Assembly: GCA_019054805.1 (NCBI GenBank)
Contig: JAHQIY010000002.1
Location: forward strand, 8,618,001-8,682,000
Direction: 5' to 3'
Length of the DNA: 64,000 bases
Origin: Brachionus manjavacas
Lineage: Eukaryota; Rotifera; Eurotatoria; Ploima; Brachionidae
Shown here: piece by piece, positions 42,166 through 52,524 of the stretch
How positions within the stretch are numbered: position 1 is the first letter of the stretch
How the letters are laid out: each line of letters starts with the position of its first letter
Notes under the pieces: generated by a model
Told to the model about the DNA's origin: nothing
Seen by the model: the letters and a program-made list of their open reading frames with translations, nothing else
Database searches by the model: none
Program-made: the position numbers and the translations under genes

Positions 42166-43350
42166 AAAAAAATTTATTATTTACATCAAAATAAAGAAAT
42201 CGAATAAAAAATTCTTTCATTTTTTTTTTAGAAAAAAAATTAATTAAATTCCATTGGTTTGATTTACCTCTTCTTCTTTTTTTTTTTTATAGAATTTGTT
42301 GTTTAAATAATGTAATTTTACTTTATTTTGTCTATTTTTTGCTTCTTTTAAAATTGTATGTTTTATCTAAATAAGTATGTGTGTACAATTTCAGTCTCTT
42401 ATGTTTTTTTTTTCTATTTGAATATTTGTAAGCTGTCAATTTTGAAATATGTCTAGAGTATGTCCAAGTCCAGTGTAAAGAGTGTTGTTTTTCGTTTTTT
42501 TTGTCGCCTAAGGCTTTGTTGCGACCGAGCCTTGTCGCTAATTTAACAGTCCCTCTTAGTTTTTTAGCTTTTTATTATTTTAAAATTGGCAGTTGATTTA
42601 TTATCAATTTTAACTTTTATTTCTCTTTTTTTTTGGTTCTCTTATTTTAATTTTGATCTGGAATCGATAGATTTAATTAAAAAAAGCTTAAAATTTTTAA
42701 TAAAATAAACTCAAACCATATTGTGTCAATTTAAAAAAAATCCTCAGCATTTTTCAATTGAATAGCTTTGGCATTTAGCTGTTTTTTCTTAAAAGAATGC
42801 CCAAAATTTGAATAGTATATTTAATGAGTCAAAAGTGGAAACAAATTTATGACATTTAGAAAGTAGGTAAATTAATTCATATCGAGTTTTTCAGAAATTT
42901 TTACTTAAATTCTGGTCTTATCTTTCAGATTTGAAATTATTTATTCAAAATAAAAGTTCATGGTAAAAATTACAAAAATAAAAAAATTGAAAATTACAAA
43001 GATTAAAAAATATGAATAAACAACAAGAAATCAAGGAATTTATACTGCTGGTTTTTATTCGAATAAAAAATCAACTCAAGCAAGCAATCCGGTAAAAGAG
43101 TCATGTCAGCGAAGGGCTAAATACAAAAAAAAATGATCGAGAAATTTGAAAACGTTATCAATGAAATTAACTTCAACGTCGGACGACTTTTAAAGTCTCA
43201 CACAAAGTCTAATCAAATAAAGACGTTTAAAATCAGCATCACAAACGATTGTTTCTCATCTTTAAAAAGCCGCTACTCTTTAAGCTCAAGATTTTAAAAT
43301 GTTAACGAGTTCATTAACGATTTTGAAATTTTAACCGAAAGACATTCAAC
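42166..43350. other. RCC1 3' flank
   Basis: An AATAAA signal at 42190 follows the RCC1 stop closely. A GC-richer patch (about 42505-42540, GTCGCCTAAGGC...GCGACCGAGCC) could be part of a 3' UTR or a repeat. No ORF was seen up to the hairpin element at 43351. Confidence 0.5.
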
Positions 43351-44977
43351 CAGAGTTGTTTTTAAGTCACAAGTCTTAAGTCAAGTCAATGACTTAAATT
43401 TTTTTTTTAGGAAAAAGGCTAAGTCAAGCCGGTCAGCTTGACAGTCAAATTTTGGACCGTTAAAATAATCGGTAAAAAAAAAGCGGGCAGTCAAAGATAC
43501 GGTCAACATTGTGGCGGGCAGTAATCTAGCCGTTCAGCTTGGAAAATCATAAAAAAATGAGGTTAGAAAATCATAAAAAAATAAAAATTTAAGATAACTA
43601 AATATGTTTATTAATTTATAAAAAAAACACATATTTAAATTAAAAAAATAAACAAATACCAACAACCCCAAATTACAAACAACTTTCTTCAAACAACTAC
43701 CAACAACAATACAACCAACTTTCAACCACTACCAACAAAAATCTACGGTCAGCGGCCAACCACTTCCAACAACCAACGATCAACAACAACCACTAACAAC
43801 AATACTACCATTCCTCCCTCTACTTTACTTCTTAAAGTAGAAGTGGTAAAGTAGTAGTAGAAATAGTTATAGTAGTAGTAGTTAAGATATAGAGAAGCAA
43901 AGCTTTTGATATGCGAGTAACGAGTCGTTATATAATTTATTGGATCAAAATGTTAATATGTTAAATTATTAATGCGATGATTTTTTAGCTGATATTAGAA
44001 ATAGCAATTTTTTAATCTGTTGAAATGAGATAGTATCTGAAAAAATAATTTAATAAAAGTTGCTCTTTGTATTAAAATTAATTTAGATAATTGGTAACTG
44101 TTGTTTAATAAAACAATTTGCAAAAAAATATCTTTTTTTTTTAAAAAGGCGGATATTATTAAAACAATTATCCAATAATATATATTATTTTCAAAATTCA
44201 ATTCGAATATATGCCAATAGATTTATTGGCTTTCGATCGAATCAGTCCAAAACTAACGGTCTTGTGTGGTTAACTAGCTCGTCGCGGCCAGCTCGTTCCT
44301 CGCAATAATAGTAGTAGAAGTAGTTATAATGGTAGTAAAGTAGAAGTAGAGTATTTCTGTTAGTGGTTGTTGTTGGCCGTTGACCGTTGATAGTTATAGT
44401 AGTAGCAGTAGATGTAGTAATAGTTATAGTAGTTAAAGTAGTAAATTAGTAGTAGTTATAATGGTAGTAAAGTAGTAGAAGAAGTATTGTTGTTAGTGGT
44501 TGTTGTTGGTCGTTGACCGTTGATAGTTGTTGGCCGTTTAACGTTGATATATAAGAAGTTATATATAGTTATATATAAGAAGTTATATAAGAAGTTGTTA
44601 TAGAAGTTATACTAGTAGTAATAATAGTGGTTGTTGGAAGTTGGTAGTGGTTGAAAGTTGGTTGTATTGTTGTTGGTAGTTGTTTGAAGAAAGTTGTTTG
44701 TAGTTTGGGGTTGTTGGTATTTGTTTATTTTTTTAATTTAAATATGTGTTTTTTTTTATAAATTAATAAACATATTTAGTTATCTTAAATTTTTATTTTT
44801 TTATGATTTTCTAACCTCTTTTTTTTCAGCGTGGCAGTCCAAATTTCTGGCTGCCAAGCTGAACGGCTAAATGACCGCCCGCCACAATGTTGACCGTATC
44901 TCAAGTCAAGTCAAGTCATGACTTTGACTTAAATTTTTGTGACTTACACTTAAAACTGTGACTTAAAAACAAGTCTG
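43351..44977. mobile_element. 1.63-kb hairpin hAT-like element with triplet-repeat core
   Basis: It begins CAGAGTTGTTTTTAAGTCAC and ends GTGACTTAAAAACAAGTCTG, the same terminus as the 256-bp MITE at 2659. The flanks ATTCAAC-like (43343-43350) and ATTTCAAC (44978-44985) match at 6 of 8 positions. Long arms (about 43490-43735 and 44640-44905) are almost perfectly complementary, for example CATTGTGGCGGGCAG against CCGCCCGCCACAATG. The centre (43830-44620) carries GTA/TAG triplet runs and CAA/GTT-rich stretches that also pair. No transposase is encoded. Minus-strand open frames at 43534 and 43995 fall in the arms and are not genes. Confidence 0.75.
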
Positions 44978-45429
44978 ATTTCAACCCAATCGTATGTGAC
45001 TCATTTAAAATAAATGTTTCAAGAGGTAAGATTCAAAGAATATTAGATAAGAATTTGCATGAAAAAATTCTTCAAAGTTCACCATTTCGATTTCTTATAA
45101 AAAAAATAAAACTAATTATAATAATTGTTTGTTTGTCCAATAATATTTTTTTTTTGTTTAAATTGGCTTATTTTATTTTTGTATTATTTTTTTTGTTTTA
45201 AACAGAATTTTTAATTTTTTTTCTTCATTTCTATAAATTTACTATGACAAGTCTATTGGAGTAATCTGTATTAGTGACTTTAAAAATTCTGAATGTGATT
45301 GTGCTATAAAACTTTTTTAGGCATTAAATTTGATCCGAAGCTCATCTTAAAATTTAATCGGAAGTTTAAGCGAAAAAGTCATGTCAAAAATCAACCTTAT
45401 TCGGAGGATAAAAGGACTAAGACCCTCTA

Positions 45430-45828
45430 ATTCAAGGCACTTTGAAGTTTATGATCAATATTTGATGCTCAAAATGATCATACTTAGTTTTAATAATGAA
45501 ATAAATAGTTATTTCTTAATAGAATTAATGCAGAAGTACATTTTTGGATTTAACATACTTTGTTAAATTTAAAGCTAAATATTGCATAATTCTGCAAAAT
45601 TCTGCAAAAAATTATTCAATTAAAAATTGCATCTTTTGGATGGTGTCACTCTGCAATGTGCGTTTTGTTATCGCAGAAGTTACCTTTAGATTTAACAAAA
45701 AATGTTACATCCAAAAATGAACCTCTGCATTAATTATTTTAATAGCAAGTCATTTCATAATTAAAACTCAGAATGATCATTTTGAGCATCAAAAATTGAT
45801 CATATACTTCAAAATGCCCTTATTCAAT
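45430..45828. mobile_element. Palindromic MITE, ~400 bp
   Basis: The left arm (CACTTTGAAGTTTATGATCA, then TTTGATGCTCAAAATGATCA) is mirrored at 45765-45825 (TGATCATTTTGAGCATCAAA). The arms also share ATTAATGCAG and CATTTTTGGATnTAACA words. The plus-strand open frame 45381-45566 lies in the left arm and is not a gene. The termini are unclear. Confidence 0.6.
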
Positions 45829-45934
45829 ACTCCTAAGCAAAATCTTATTTAGAAATTTTATCTGATCAATTCTCACACTTTCAAGCTCGACTCAAAAAAT
45901 TATCGATGATCTCCTAAAAATGCAGAACTGAATT

Positions 45935-46174
45935 TTGAGACACATCAAGTTTTTCCAACTGAAGACGAGATTTACAAACATCCACAAAAATTTAAAAATT
46001 GACATGGTTGCAACTAGTACCAAATTACTCTTAGATAAATTCCTCTTGAATCGAGTAGAACATCAGCAATTAACCAAAGACTTAGAATGCTATTTAACTA
46101 ATACGTCCACACTAAACCCAAAAGTTCGCACACTTTATGAAAAATTTAAGAATGTATTAAGTCAAAATAGCTGA
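45935..46174 (+). other. Unrecognised 79-codon open frame
   Basis: It encodes MRHIKFFQLKTRFTNIHKNL, continuing with TKLLLDKFLLNRVEHQQLTK and ending TLYEKFKNVLSQNS before TGA. The amino-acid balance (E, Q, V, T, D present, ordered helices) is less A/T-driven than most chance frames here. No family is recognised and no clear partner exon is seen. It could be a terminal exon or a remnant. Confidence 0.25.
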
Positions 46175-46344
46175 CCCTTTTAACTGCCAAAACACAAATT
46201 ACTTTTATTTTTTCTTTCATTAAATGAACTTTTTATCCGATTAAAAACCTTAAAAATTTAATCAATTTCGGTCAATAATTTTTATTTTTTTTAAATTTAT
46301 TTTACTCAATTTTGTACTTTTTTTTATTATATATTTTTCAATCG

Positions 46345-46745
46345 CTAGGCTGAAAAGAAGGACTTAGTTCCACTCTCTGCGGCCCGAAGTCTACCTCAAA
46401 TCATTTGAAAATAATAATAAAAATAATAGCTGTGGTGTAAAAAAAGGTGGAGTAATATCACCATGTTTATTTAATGTCTTTATTAATGAATTAATACTAG
46501 AAAGTCTGTCCAGAAATATAGGTGCTCTATTTAATGATGTAAATATGAGTATAATTGTCTATGCAGATGATATACTTTTAATAAGCCCAGTAGATTCTCA
46601 TCTACAAGAACTTCTTGATATATGCTCTAAATATGGAATTAAGTGGAAAATAAAATTCAATCCCAAGAAATCTTCAATAGTTGAGTTTGGTCGACAACTC
46701 TTAAGGGAAACTTTTTATCTGGGAAACAAAACCTTGACAAAGTAA
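46345..46745 (+). pseudogene. LINE 3' tail followed by a second LINE RT fragment
   Basis: A 3'-end-like block (46345-46430: CGCTAGGCTGAAAAGAAGGA ... then an AATAATAAAAATAATA tail) directly abuts an RT fragment. The RT piece reads CGVKKGGVISPCLFNVFINE, then MSIIVYADDILLISPVDSHL with the catalytic YADD, then YGIKWKIKFNPKKSSIVEFG. It breaks off at 46745. The frame is open over the whole piece, so it is relatively young, but it has neither endonuclease nor C-terminus. Confidence 0.8.
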
Positions 46746-47643
46746 ATATAATTAAATTATTATCTCTTCCTTTCTTATTATTTGCTTAATTTAAAAATTA
46801 TTTTTCATTTTAAACAAACACATAATTTAATTTAATTAAGCTATAATTAATTTAATGTTTAAGAGTCTTTATATTTTTTTTGAAAAAAGCACAAATTTAA
46901 TATCCAAAAAAAACTTTCTAATTCAATTATTTATTTTAATTAAAAAAATTACTAAAATTAATTTTAGTCTTATTGAATCAACTTATAAAAAAAAAATTTA
47001 AATTTAAATTTCAAGTTTCTCAAGAAATGAAAATTCGGGGAAAGGAAAAGTTGAGGATGAGGAAGAGTCGAGGAAAAGAAATGTACAAGTTAGTTTTAAA
47101 TTGTACTGTATAAACATAAAAATGGTTGTATTGATAACGTTGAAATTACACCCGGTGATTTCAAATGTTTTGAATGCAATTAGTGTTAATGAATTACATG
47201 TTTAGATGGTGTTTTTAGCCACATGATTTCTGGATGTTTTATAATGAATAACAAATACCTTGACTTAAAACTTGAATCAAAAACAAAAAAGAAAATAAGA
47301 GGTGTAGTTGTGCAAAATTTTGTCCAAAAAAAAGTAAATATTTGTATCTTGTATTTTTTTTCATTAATTTACTGTTTTTTCGCTAATTTGTAAAATTAAT
47401 TCATTGTTTGGTTAAATAATCCAAAAAAATTTGTTTTTTCATTTTTGTTTGACTTTAACTCCATTAAAATTTCAATTGCTAAATCACCAAAAATATTTTT
47501 CAAATTCTCACAAAAAATTCTAATTTTTAGCTCATTTAATATCAAAATTTTTTGTCTAAAACCTTTATTAGAAAATGTATTCTTTCGCTAATTAAAGAAT
47601 TCAAATATAATTTAAAATGTTATTTTAAAGTAAAATAAAATAA
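46746..47643. other. Spacer before PTGR1
   Basis: AT-rich. A purine-rich patch at 47030-47090 and no coding or repeat signature were noticed. The PTGR1 3' UTR must lie at its right edge. Confidence 0.5.
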
Positions 47644-48976
47644 TCAGGCCTTCACTATTGCTTTACCAATATTTTCGCCTTTAAATAAACCATAAAATGC
47701 ACTTCTCATATTGTCAAAGCCTTCATACACCGTTTCTTTGACTTTTAATTTACCCTTTAAAAAAATCAAACTTAAAATTTATTTTCTAAAAGAATTAAAC
47801 ATAGTTACATCCTGAATATATTGATTCATCTCAGTAAATGCTTTCGGCCACTCTTTGATAAACGTATTCACTATTATTCCTTGAATTTTTAGTTCAAGCG
47901 AAAGTATTTTATAATTAGTAGCCGGATCTTGAGAAAAAAGTCTTTATTATTTAGTTTAAAAAAGTATTCAAAATTTCTTACACAACTTTTCAGTTTTATC
48001 ATTGTAATTTTCAATACTGCCACAAATTGTTGCCTTGCCGTATCTTTTCAAGTGCTTATTAATAATGGTATGATACCAATCACCACCAACCTAAAATAAC
48101 TAGTTAAGATGAGTTTTTTTTCTATAAAAAATACATTATCAAAAAAAAGTTCACATCCATCAGGTGCAATTTTCTTAATGATCTCACTGAAGTTGACTTT
48201 TTTATAATTAAAAACGTGATCGAAGCCGAGCTCGTTTTTACACCACTTGAGTTTTTCATCACTGCCAACAAATGCAATTACTTCGACTCCATGAATTTTT
48301 GCCAATTGCCCAACTATACTTCCCACAGCTCCAGCAGCTCCATTTAGAATTAATTTATCACCTTTTTTTGGCTGCAATAAATCAAGTCCAAAATAAGCAG
48401 TTGCTCTTTTTAAAATTTTTTAGATTTTTGTTTTTATTTCCCATTGATAATAGCTACCCTGGCATTCCCAAGGTTCCAAGACAGTATGACAATGACGTGC
48501 TGCCTAAATCAAAACTAATTGGTCTTAAATCTTGGCCTTTGGATATAAAATGGGATCTCCAACCACTCATTGTCAGCACTACAGTTCCTAATGGAAATTC
48601 ACCATTTTTTGTTTTAATAACCCTTATTTTTTAAATTGAAAAAATAAAATTTTCTTTTAAAAACAAAATTACTTGGCAATTTGCTCACCAAACATGGTCA
48701 ATGGAGGATTTTTGGTTCTAGAATAGGGTCTCATGTAAGGATCTACTGAGAGATAAACAGCCTCTAATAGAACCTCTGAAGAAAAACAAAAAATTAAAAA
48801 TACATTTTTAAAATGGACTAAGAGTAAAAAAGAAAACTCTGAGTCGAAAGTAAACTTTTCAATTAAAAACCTCCGTCGTTCAGCTCATCAGGAAGATCAA
48901 ACTCTTGTAGTTGCAAATCTTCATCTTTAGGTTCACCTTCGAAGTGTTTTACCAAAACCCATTGCTTGCCTTTCAT
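47644..48976 (-). CDS. PTGR1: Prostaglandin reductase 1-like NADP-dependent reductase, complete, seven exons
   Basis: Exons on the minus strand: 48976-48871, 48775-48673, 48622-48458, 48405-48135, 48090-47982, 47927-47809 and 47754-47644. All six introns are GT-AG (44-95 nt) and phases agree, giving 327 residues (human PTGR1 has 329). It belongs to the zinc-independent MDR superfamily, which reduces the alpha,beta double bond of 15-oxo-prostaglandins, 12-oxo-leukotriene B4 and other enones or enals in the cytosol using NADPH. Diagnostic stretches are KQWVLVKHFEGEP at the N-terminus, EAVYLSVDPYMRPYSR, LGTLGMPGATAYFGL, the nucleotide-binding NGAAGAVGSIVGQLAK followed by GSDEKLKWC, FDNVGGDWYHTIINKHLKRY and the closing GLFKGENIGKAIVKA. 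An acceptor-like site just upstream of the ATG suggests a 5' UTR exon. Confidence 0.95.
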
Positions 48977-50100
48977 TTTTGTCTCTCCTAAAATAAGTTT
49001 TAACTCTAATGATATAATTTCTAAATGAATTTATTCCAAAAATAAAATGGTTTAATCTTTGAAATTAATAATTTATTCATTTATTTTACAAAAGTGAGAT
49101 AAAATTGTGATAAACCAAATTCAAGGTAATTTCAAGATATCAGACTTTATTTGCTCTTAAACAACACTAATTCACCATTTTGGATGCATACCTAAAATAA
49201 TCAGCTTTTTGGCGAGGATTTCTCATTTTAGCCAAAATTATTTTTATTTACTATGAGATGAATCAGCTTTTACGGCTGTTTCAAATGCATCAGTTTCTGT
49301 GTCATAAAAATTGGTATAAAATGTGCTCTGGATGATTTAAACAAAGAGGCTCCAAAAAACCCTTAAGTAAACTGTTTAAGTTTTTTTTAAGTCATTATTG
49401 GGGATTTTATTTTCAATCATATTTTTAAATATTTTTTTATCATTCTCTTTCCAATTCTTTTTATAATCTTTGTGAAAAAGATTCTATTTCTGATATTTGG
49501 TGATGAATTTGTTACCAGTCTTGCAATATGGTCACTGTAATAAGTTTGAGCACCGCAATTAATAGTCTAAGTGTTTAGATTAGATAAGTTAATTAAATAA
49601 TCAAATCAAAACGGCCAAGTTTTAAAAAAGCCAGTTATTTATTATGATTAATTGATACTATAAAAAAAGATTAATTAACCAGATAATTTTGCATAAGATA
49701 AAAAGTGTAAATTATATTTTGTGTTTCTTTATTTTAATTTTTATTTCAATTGAAAAATGGAAAAATGAACAATAATTTTGTTGAATTATAAAAAAAAAAA
49801 AAAAAAAAAATTATCATTTCTCTTTTTTGTTTATTTAAAAACTATCAAATTTTTTGTCTTATTATATTTTCTTTTTTTTAATTTTATAACTTTACATCGC
49901 CTTCAAGGCGTTCATTGAAATAAATAAATAAAAAAAATAAATAAATAAACATAGTATGTTTTTTATTAAACAAAAAGATAAAATATAAAATCACAAAATA
50001 ATATATTTAAAAATAAGATAAAAAGATTACACATTATAGAAGAAAAACGAATACTCAATTTTTTTTTTTCGTCGCTTTTTTAAAGTCATCGGTAACAATG
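48977..50100. other. Spacer upstream of PTGR1, with one retroelement tail
   Basis: AT-rich with no convincing coding sequence. A poly-A run at about 49790-49809 and a retroelement-like 3' end at 49880-49950 (separate entry) are the only structures noticed. The PTGR1 promoter should lie near its left end. Confidence 0.5.
49880..49950 (+). repeat. Retroelement 3' tail with CGCCTTCAAGGCG hairpin
   Basis: CGCCTTCAAGGCG (49898-49910) forms a perfect short hairpin and is followed by TTCATTGAAATAAATAAATA and further AAATA units. The layout (hairpin then AAATA tail) parallels the AGCTCGGTACAG tails but the sequence differs, so it is probably another LINE family. Confidence 0.55.
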
Positions 50101-50106
50101 CGTTTT

Positions 50107-50739
50107 TCAATCCACGTTTTTTTCAATCTGCGTTTTTAGAAATTCAACATTGTTGGTCGCAATTTGATTTATCTCATTTAGGAAGTAACCATGTCTACAT
50201 TTAGCCTGAAAATATTTTGTAGGTTGAACTTGATCATAATTAATTGTTGCCCACATCGGTTTCGCTTCACAAAAGTATTTCACTTGGAAATGAGTCTGTT
50301 TGTTGACTGGAATTTCCATGAAATCTTCATAAGTGTCCTCATCACTCTAATCGCTAAGCATTTCTCCAGGTTGAGTAAATGACGCTATTAAGTGTTTCGT
50401 ACAATAAATGCAGCTACAACTACTCTTTTTTAAGTATTGTTCACAAAATTTAACGAAATGGATGGATGTGACTTCGTTAAAATAAGGGTCGAAATTTGTC
50501 CATGAAAGATTTTGAATTTTGCTGTAAAATCTCTTTCACATTTCGGAGTCTAATTTTTCGTCTGAATAGCTCTTTTGATCAGCCAAAATTACCTTTTTAC
50601 TCATAAAAGTATTATATTAATCTATTACACTTCTCTCAAACAAGTTATTAGTATTGTTTTTCGAATTCTTCCTCCAAAGGCTGATTTTCTTCTGCTTTTA
50701 GAATGAGCTCAAGATTTAAAAAAATTCTTTTGAATAAAA
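50107..50739 (-). repeat. Source copy of a 552-bp duplicated segment with a broken minus-strand ORF
   Basis: The segment 50188-50739 recurs at 52761-53312 with roughly a dozen differences. On the minus strand it encodes an unrecognised protein interrupted by one TAG: FVKFCEQYLKKSSCSCIYCT, KHLIASFTQPGEMLSD (stop), DTYEDFMEIPVNKQTHFQVK, YFCEAKPMWATINYDQV. This copy reads on to 50107 (GYFLNEINQIATNNVEFLKT), past the duplication boundary, whereas the second copy stops there; this copy is therefore closer to the original. Cysteine spacing hints at a metal-binding region, but no family is recognised. Confidence 0.7.
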
Positions 50740-50919
50740 TATGGAAAACCGATTTCACTTCTATCATGCAAGTTACTGCAATTGTAGTAGTTGTCACATT
50801 TTAGCTGGCAAATGTCAATTAATATAATAAAGTTTTTTTTTTTTTCTTTTAAAACTAATCTTTTTTTATAGTATTTTCATCTATTAATATTTTATGATTA
50901 AAAATTATTCACAACATTT

Positions 50920-51345
50920 GTTCCCCCTCTTTTGGAATTTGCAGTGCCTGTATGGTCTCCAGTTCTTAAGGAGGACTGTGAGAATGTTGAAAGGATTCAA
51001 CGTAGAGCTACGAAATTTGTTTCTTCAATTAGAAACAAATCGTATGAAAGCAGATTGAAGGCTTTGAACATTCCAAATCTGGGGAAAGAAGAAATAGAGG
51101 TGATCTAATTTAATTATGTAAGTTTATGTATGGAATAGAATTAGTTGAAAAATGCAACAATTTTTTGTGACAAAAATCCAAGGAAGAGGTCATTACTTCA
51201 AATATCACAAAGAAATTTCAAGGCTCCAATAGTGTGCACACACAGCATCGGATTATTGACAGGTTTGTCCCATTGATTTCTACTCGAATTTGAGCTCAGT
51301 ACACTCAATCAATCGTTTATAAAAAAGTTGAATAAAAATGAGGAA
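50920..51345 (+). pseudogene. CR1-like LINE 3' fragment
   Basis: Reads PLLEFAVPVWSPVLKEDCEN then VERIQRRATKFVSSIRNKSY and ESRLKALNIPNLGKEE, the standard region after the RT domain (xxLEYA.xVWSP, VQRRATK). It then decays through stops and a frameshift. It points opposite to the LINE at 51309-52300. Confidence 0.8.
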
Positions 51346-52300
51346 AGTTTGCCTCCTTTTTTTACGCTTTCAGTTGAGTCAATCATACTACTGACCTCAT
51401 TTTGATTTTTGACAACAATTTTTGAGATTTTGTAATATTTGTTTAATAATCGCAATAATCCATCTGGGATCTGATTAATCAATTTATAAAATAACCCATC
51501 CTTCCAAAGCTTATCGAGCGCTTTACTTGCATCCAAATAGACTCCATGAAGTTTTGAATTAATTTGCCATTTTTAATTAATCGTCTCATTTCCTGTAATG
51601 TTTACATTTGTACCCTTGGGCCCTTCTATCTAATCCCAATTTTACTTGAGCATTTATTGTTGCAGTTTGATTGTTCAAATTGCTCGTACATGTTTAAAAA
51701 GTAGTTTGTTAGTTGGTATATTTCAGCATTACGGTATTTCTTAAAGACACACTTGCTTTTAAAACTTGAAGTTTTACTCGTCTCTTTTTCACTCATCCTA
51801 GCAGATTTTAAGAACTGAGGGAGACGTTCGTGTATATCATTGATTAAATTAGCTACATCATTAGCCATTCTCATTTCTATTTTAACTACTTTTCGCACTA
51901 TTTCTTTAAGATTGGTCGATAAATAGTCTTTTTACTTTTCAATAAACTCAGGGTTTTGCGAGTCAAAGAAATGAAAACTCTTTGTGCTGAGACAAAGCCA
52001 AAGCCTATGCTTTTCATTCTTACTTTAAACTCACAAAAAATGGGTTGATGGTCACTTAAACTACTGGCATCAAAATAACATCATAGTAAGAGACGTTAAC
52101 GTGGTCAACGTCACTTTCTAGGATGTGATCTAAAGTAGCTTTGTAATCACTGTTCTTGTATGTAAAGTTAATCGACGGTTTGAATTTGTCAGCACAGTCA
52201 GCCAGGTAATTGTCAAAAAAAGGTGTTAGTAAATAATTTATCAAATCGTTTATCTCGTGATCTGTCGCAGTTCCAGTTTCCAATTAGGAGAAAGTCTTAA
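51309..52300 (-). pseudogene. LINE with endonuclease and RT remnants (minus strand)
   Basis: Going down the minus strand: an endonuclease C-terminal part (FTYKNSDYKATLDHILESDV, then after a frameshift SLSDHQPIFCEF, the SDH catalytic motif), a linker with the frame 51898-51626, and an RT start (MDASKALDKLWKDGLFYKLI, motif A, then VKKGGKLSSFLFNFFIND, motif B region). Frameshifts separate every block. APE-type endonuclease followed by RT is the standard non-LTR order. Confidence 0.75.
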
Positions 52301-52524
52301 TCTGAATGAATTTTCAATTGATGATATAATCGACATAAAATTACAGAGTCTAACGCCGCTGTTAAATCATTAGCTTTTTTGACATTATTTTTTTTTATTT
52401 TGAAAATTATCAATGAATCATTTTAGCATTATTTCCTTAAATTATTTTAGTATTAATTTGTACATATTTTTACAAAAATAAACTATTTGCAAAACCTATT
52501 TTAAGCAATTAAAAAATTAAAGAT

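Noticed and set aside
43800-44620. GTA/TAG triplet runs read as a CRISPR-like or satellite array
   Set aside because: Units are 3 bp with irregular interruptions inside a hairpin element; there are no spacers or constant repeat length.
48272-48634. Plus-strand 120-codon frame over PTGR1
   Set aside because: Shadow crossing exons 3 and 4 and an intron of the minus-strand gene.
50191-50382. 63-codon plus-strand frame repeated at 52764-52955
   Set aside because: Its repetition reflects the 552-bp duplication; the minus-strand frame in the same DNA is longer and more protein-like.
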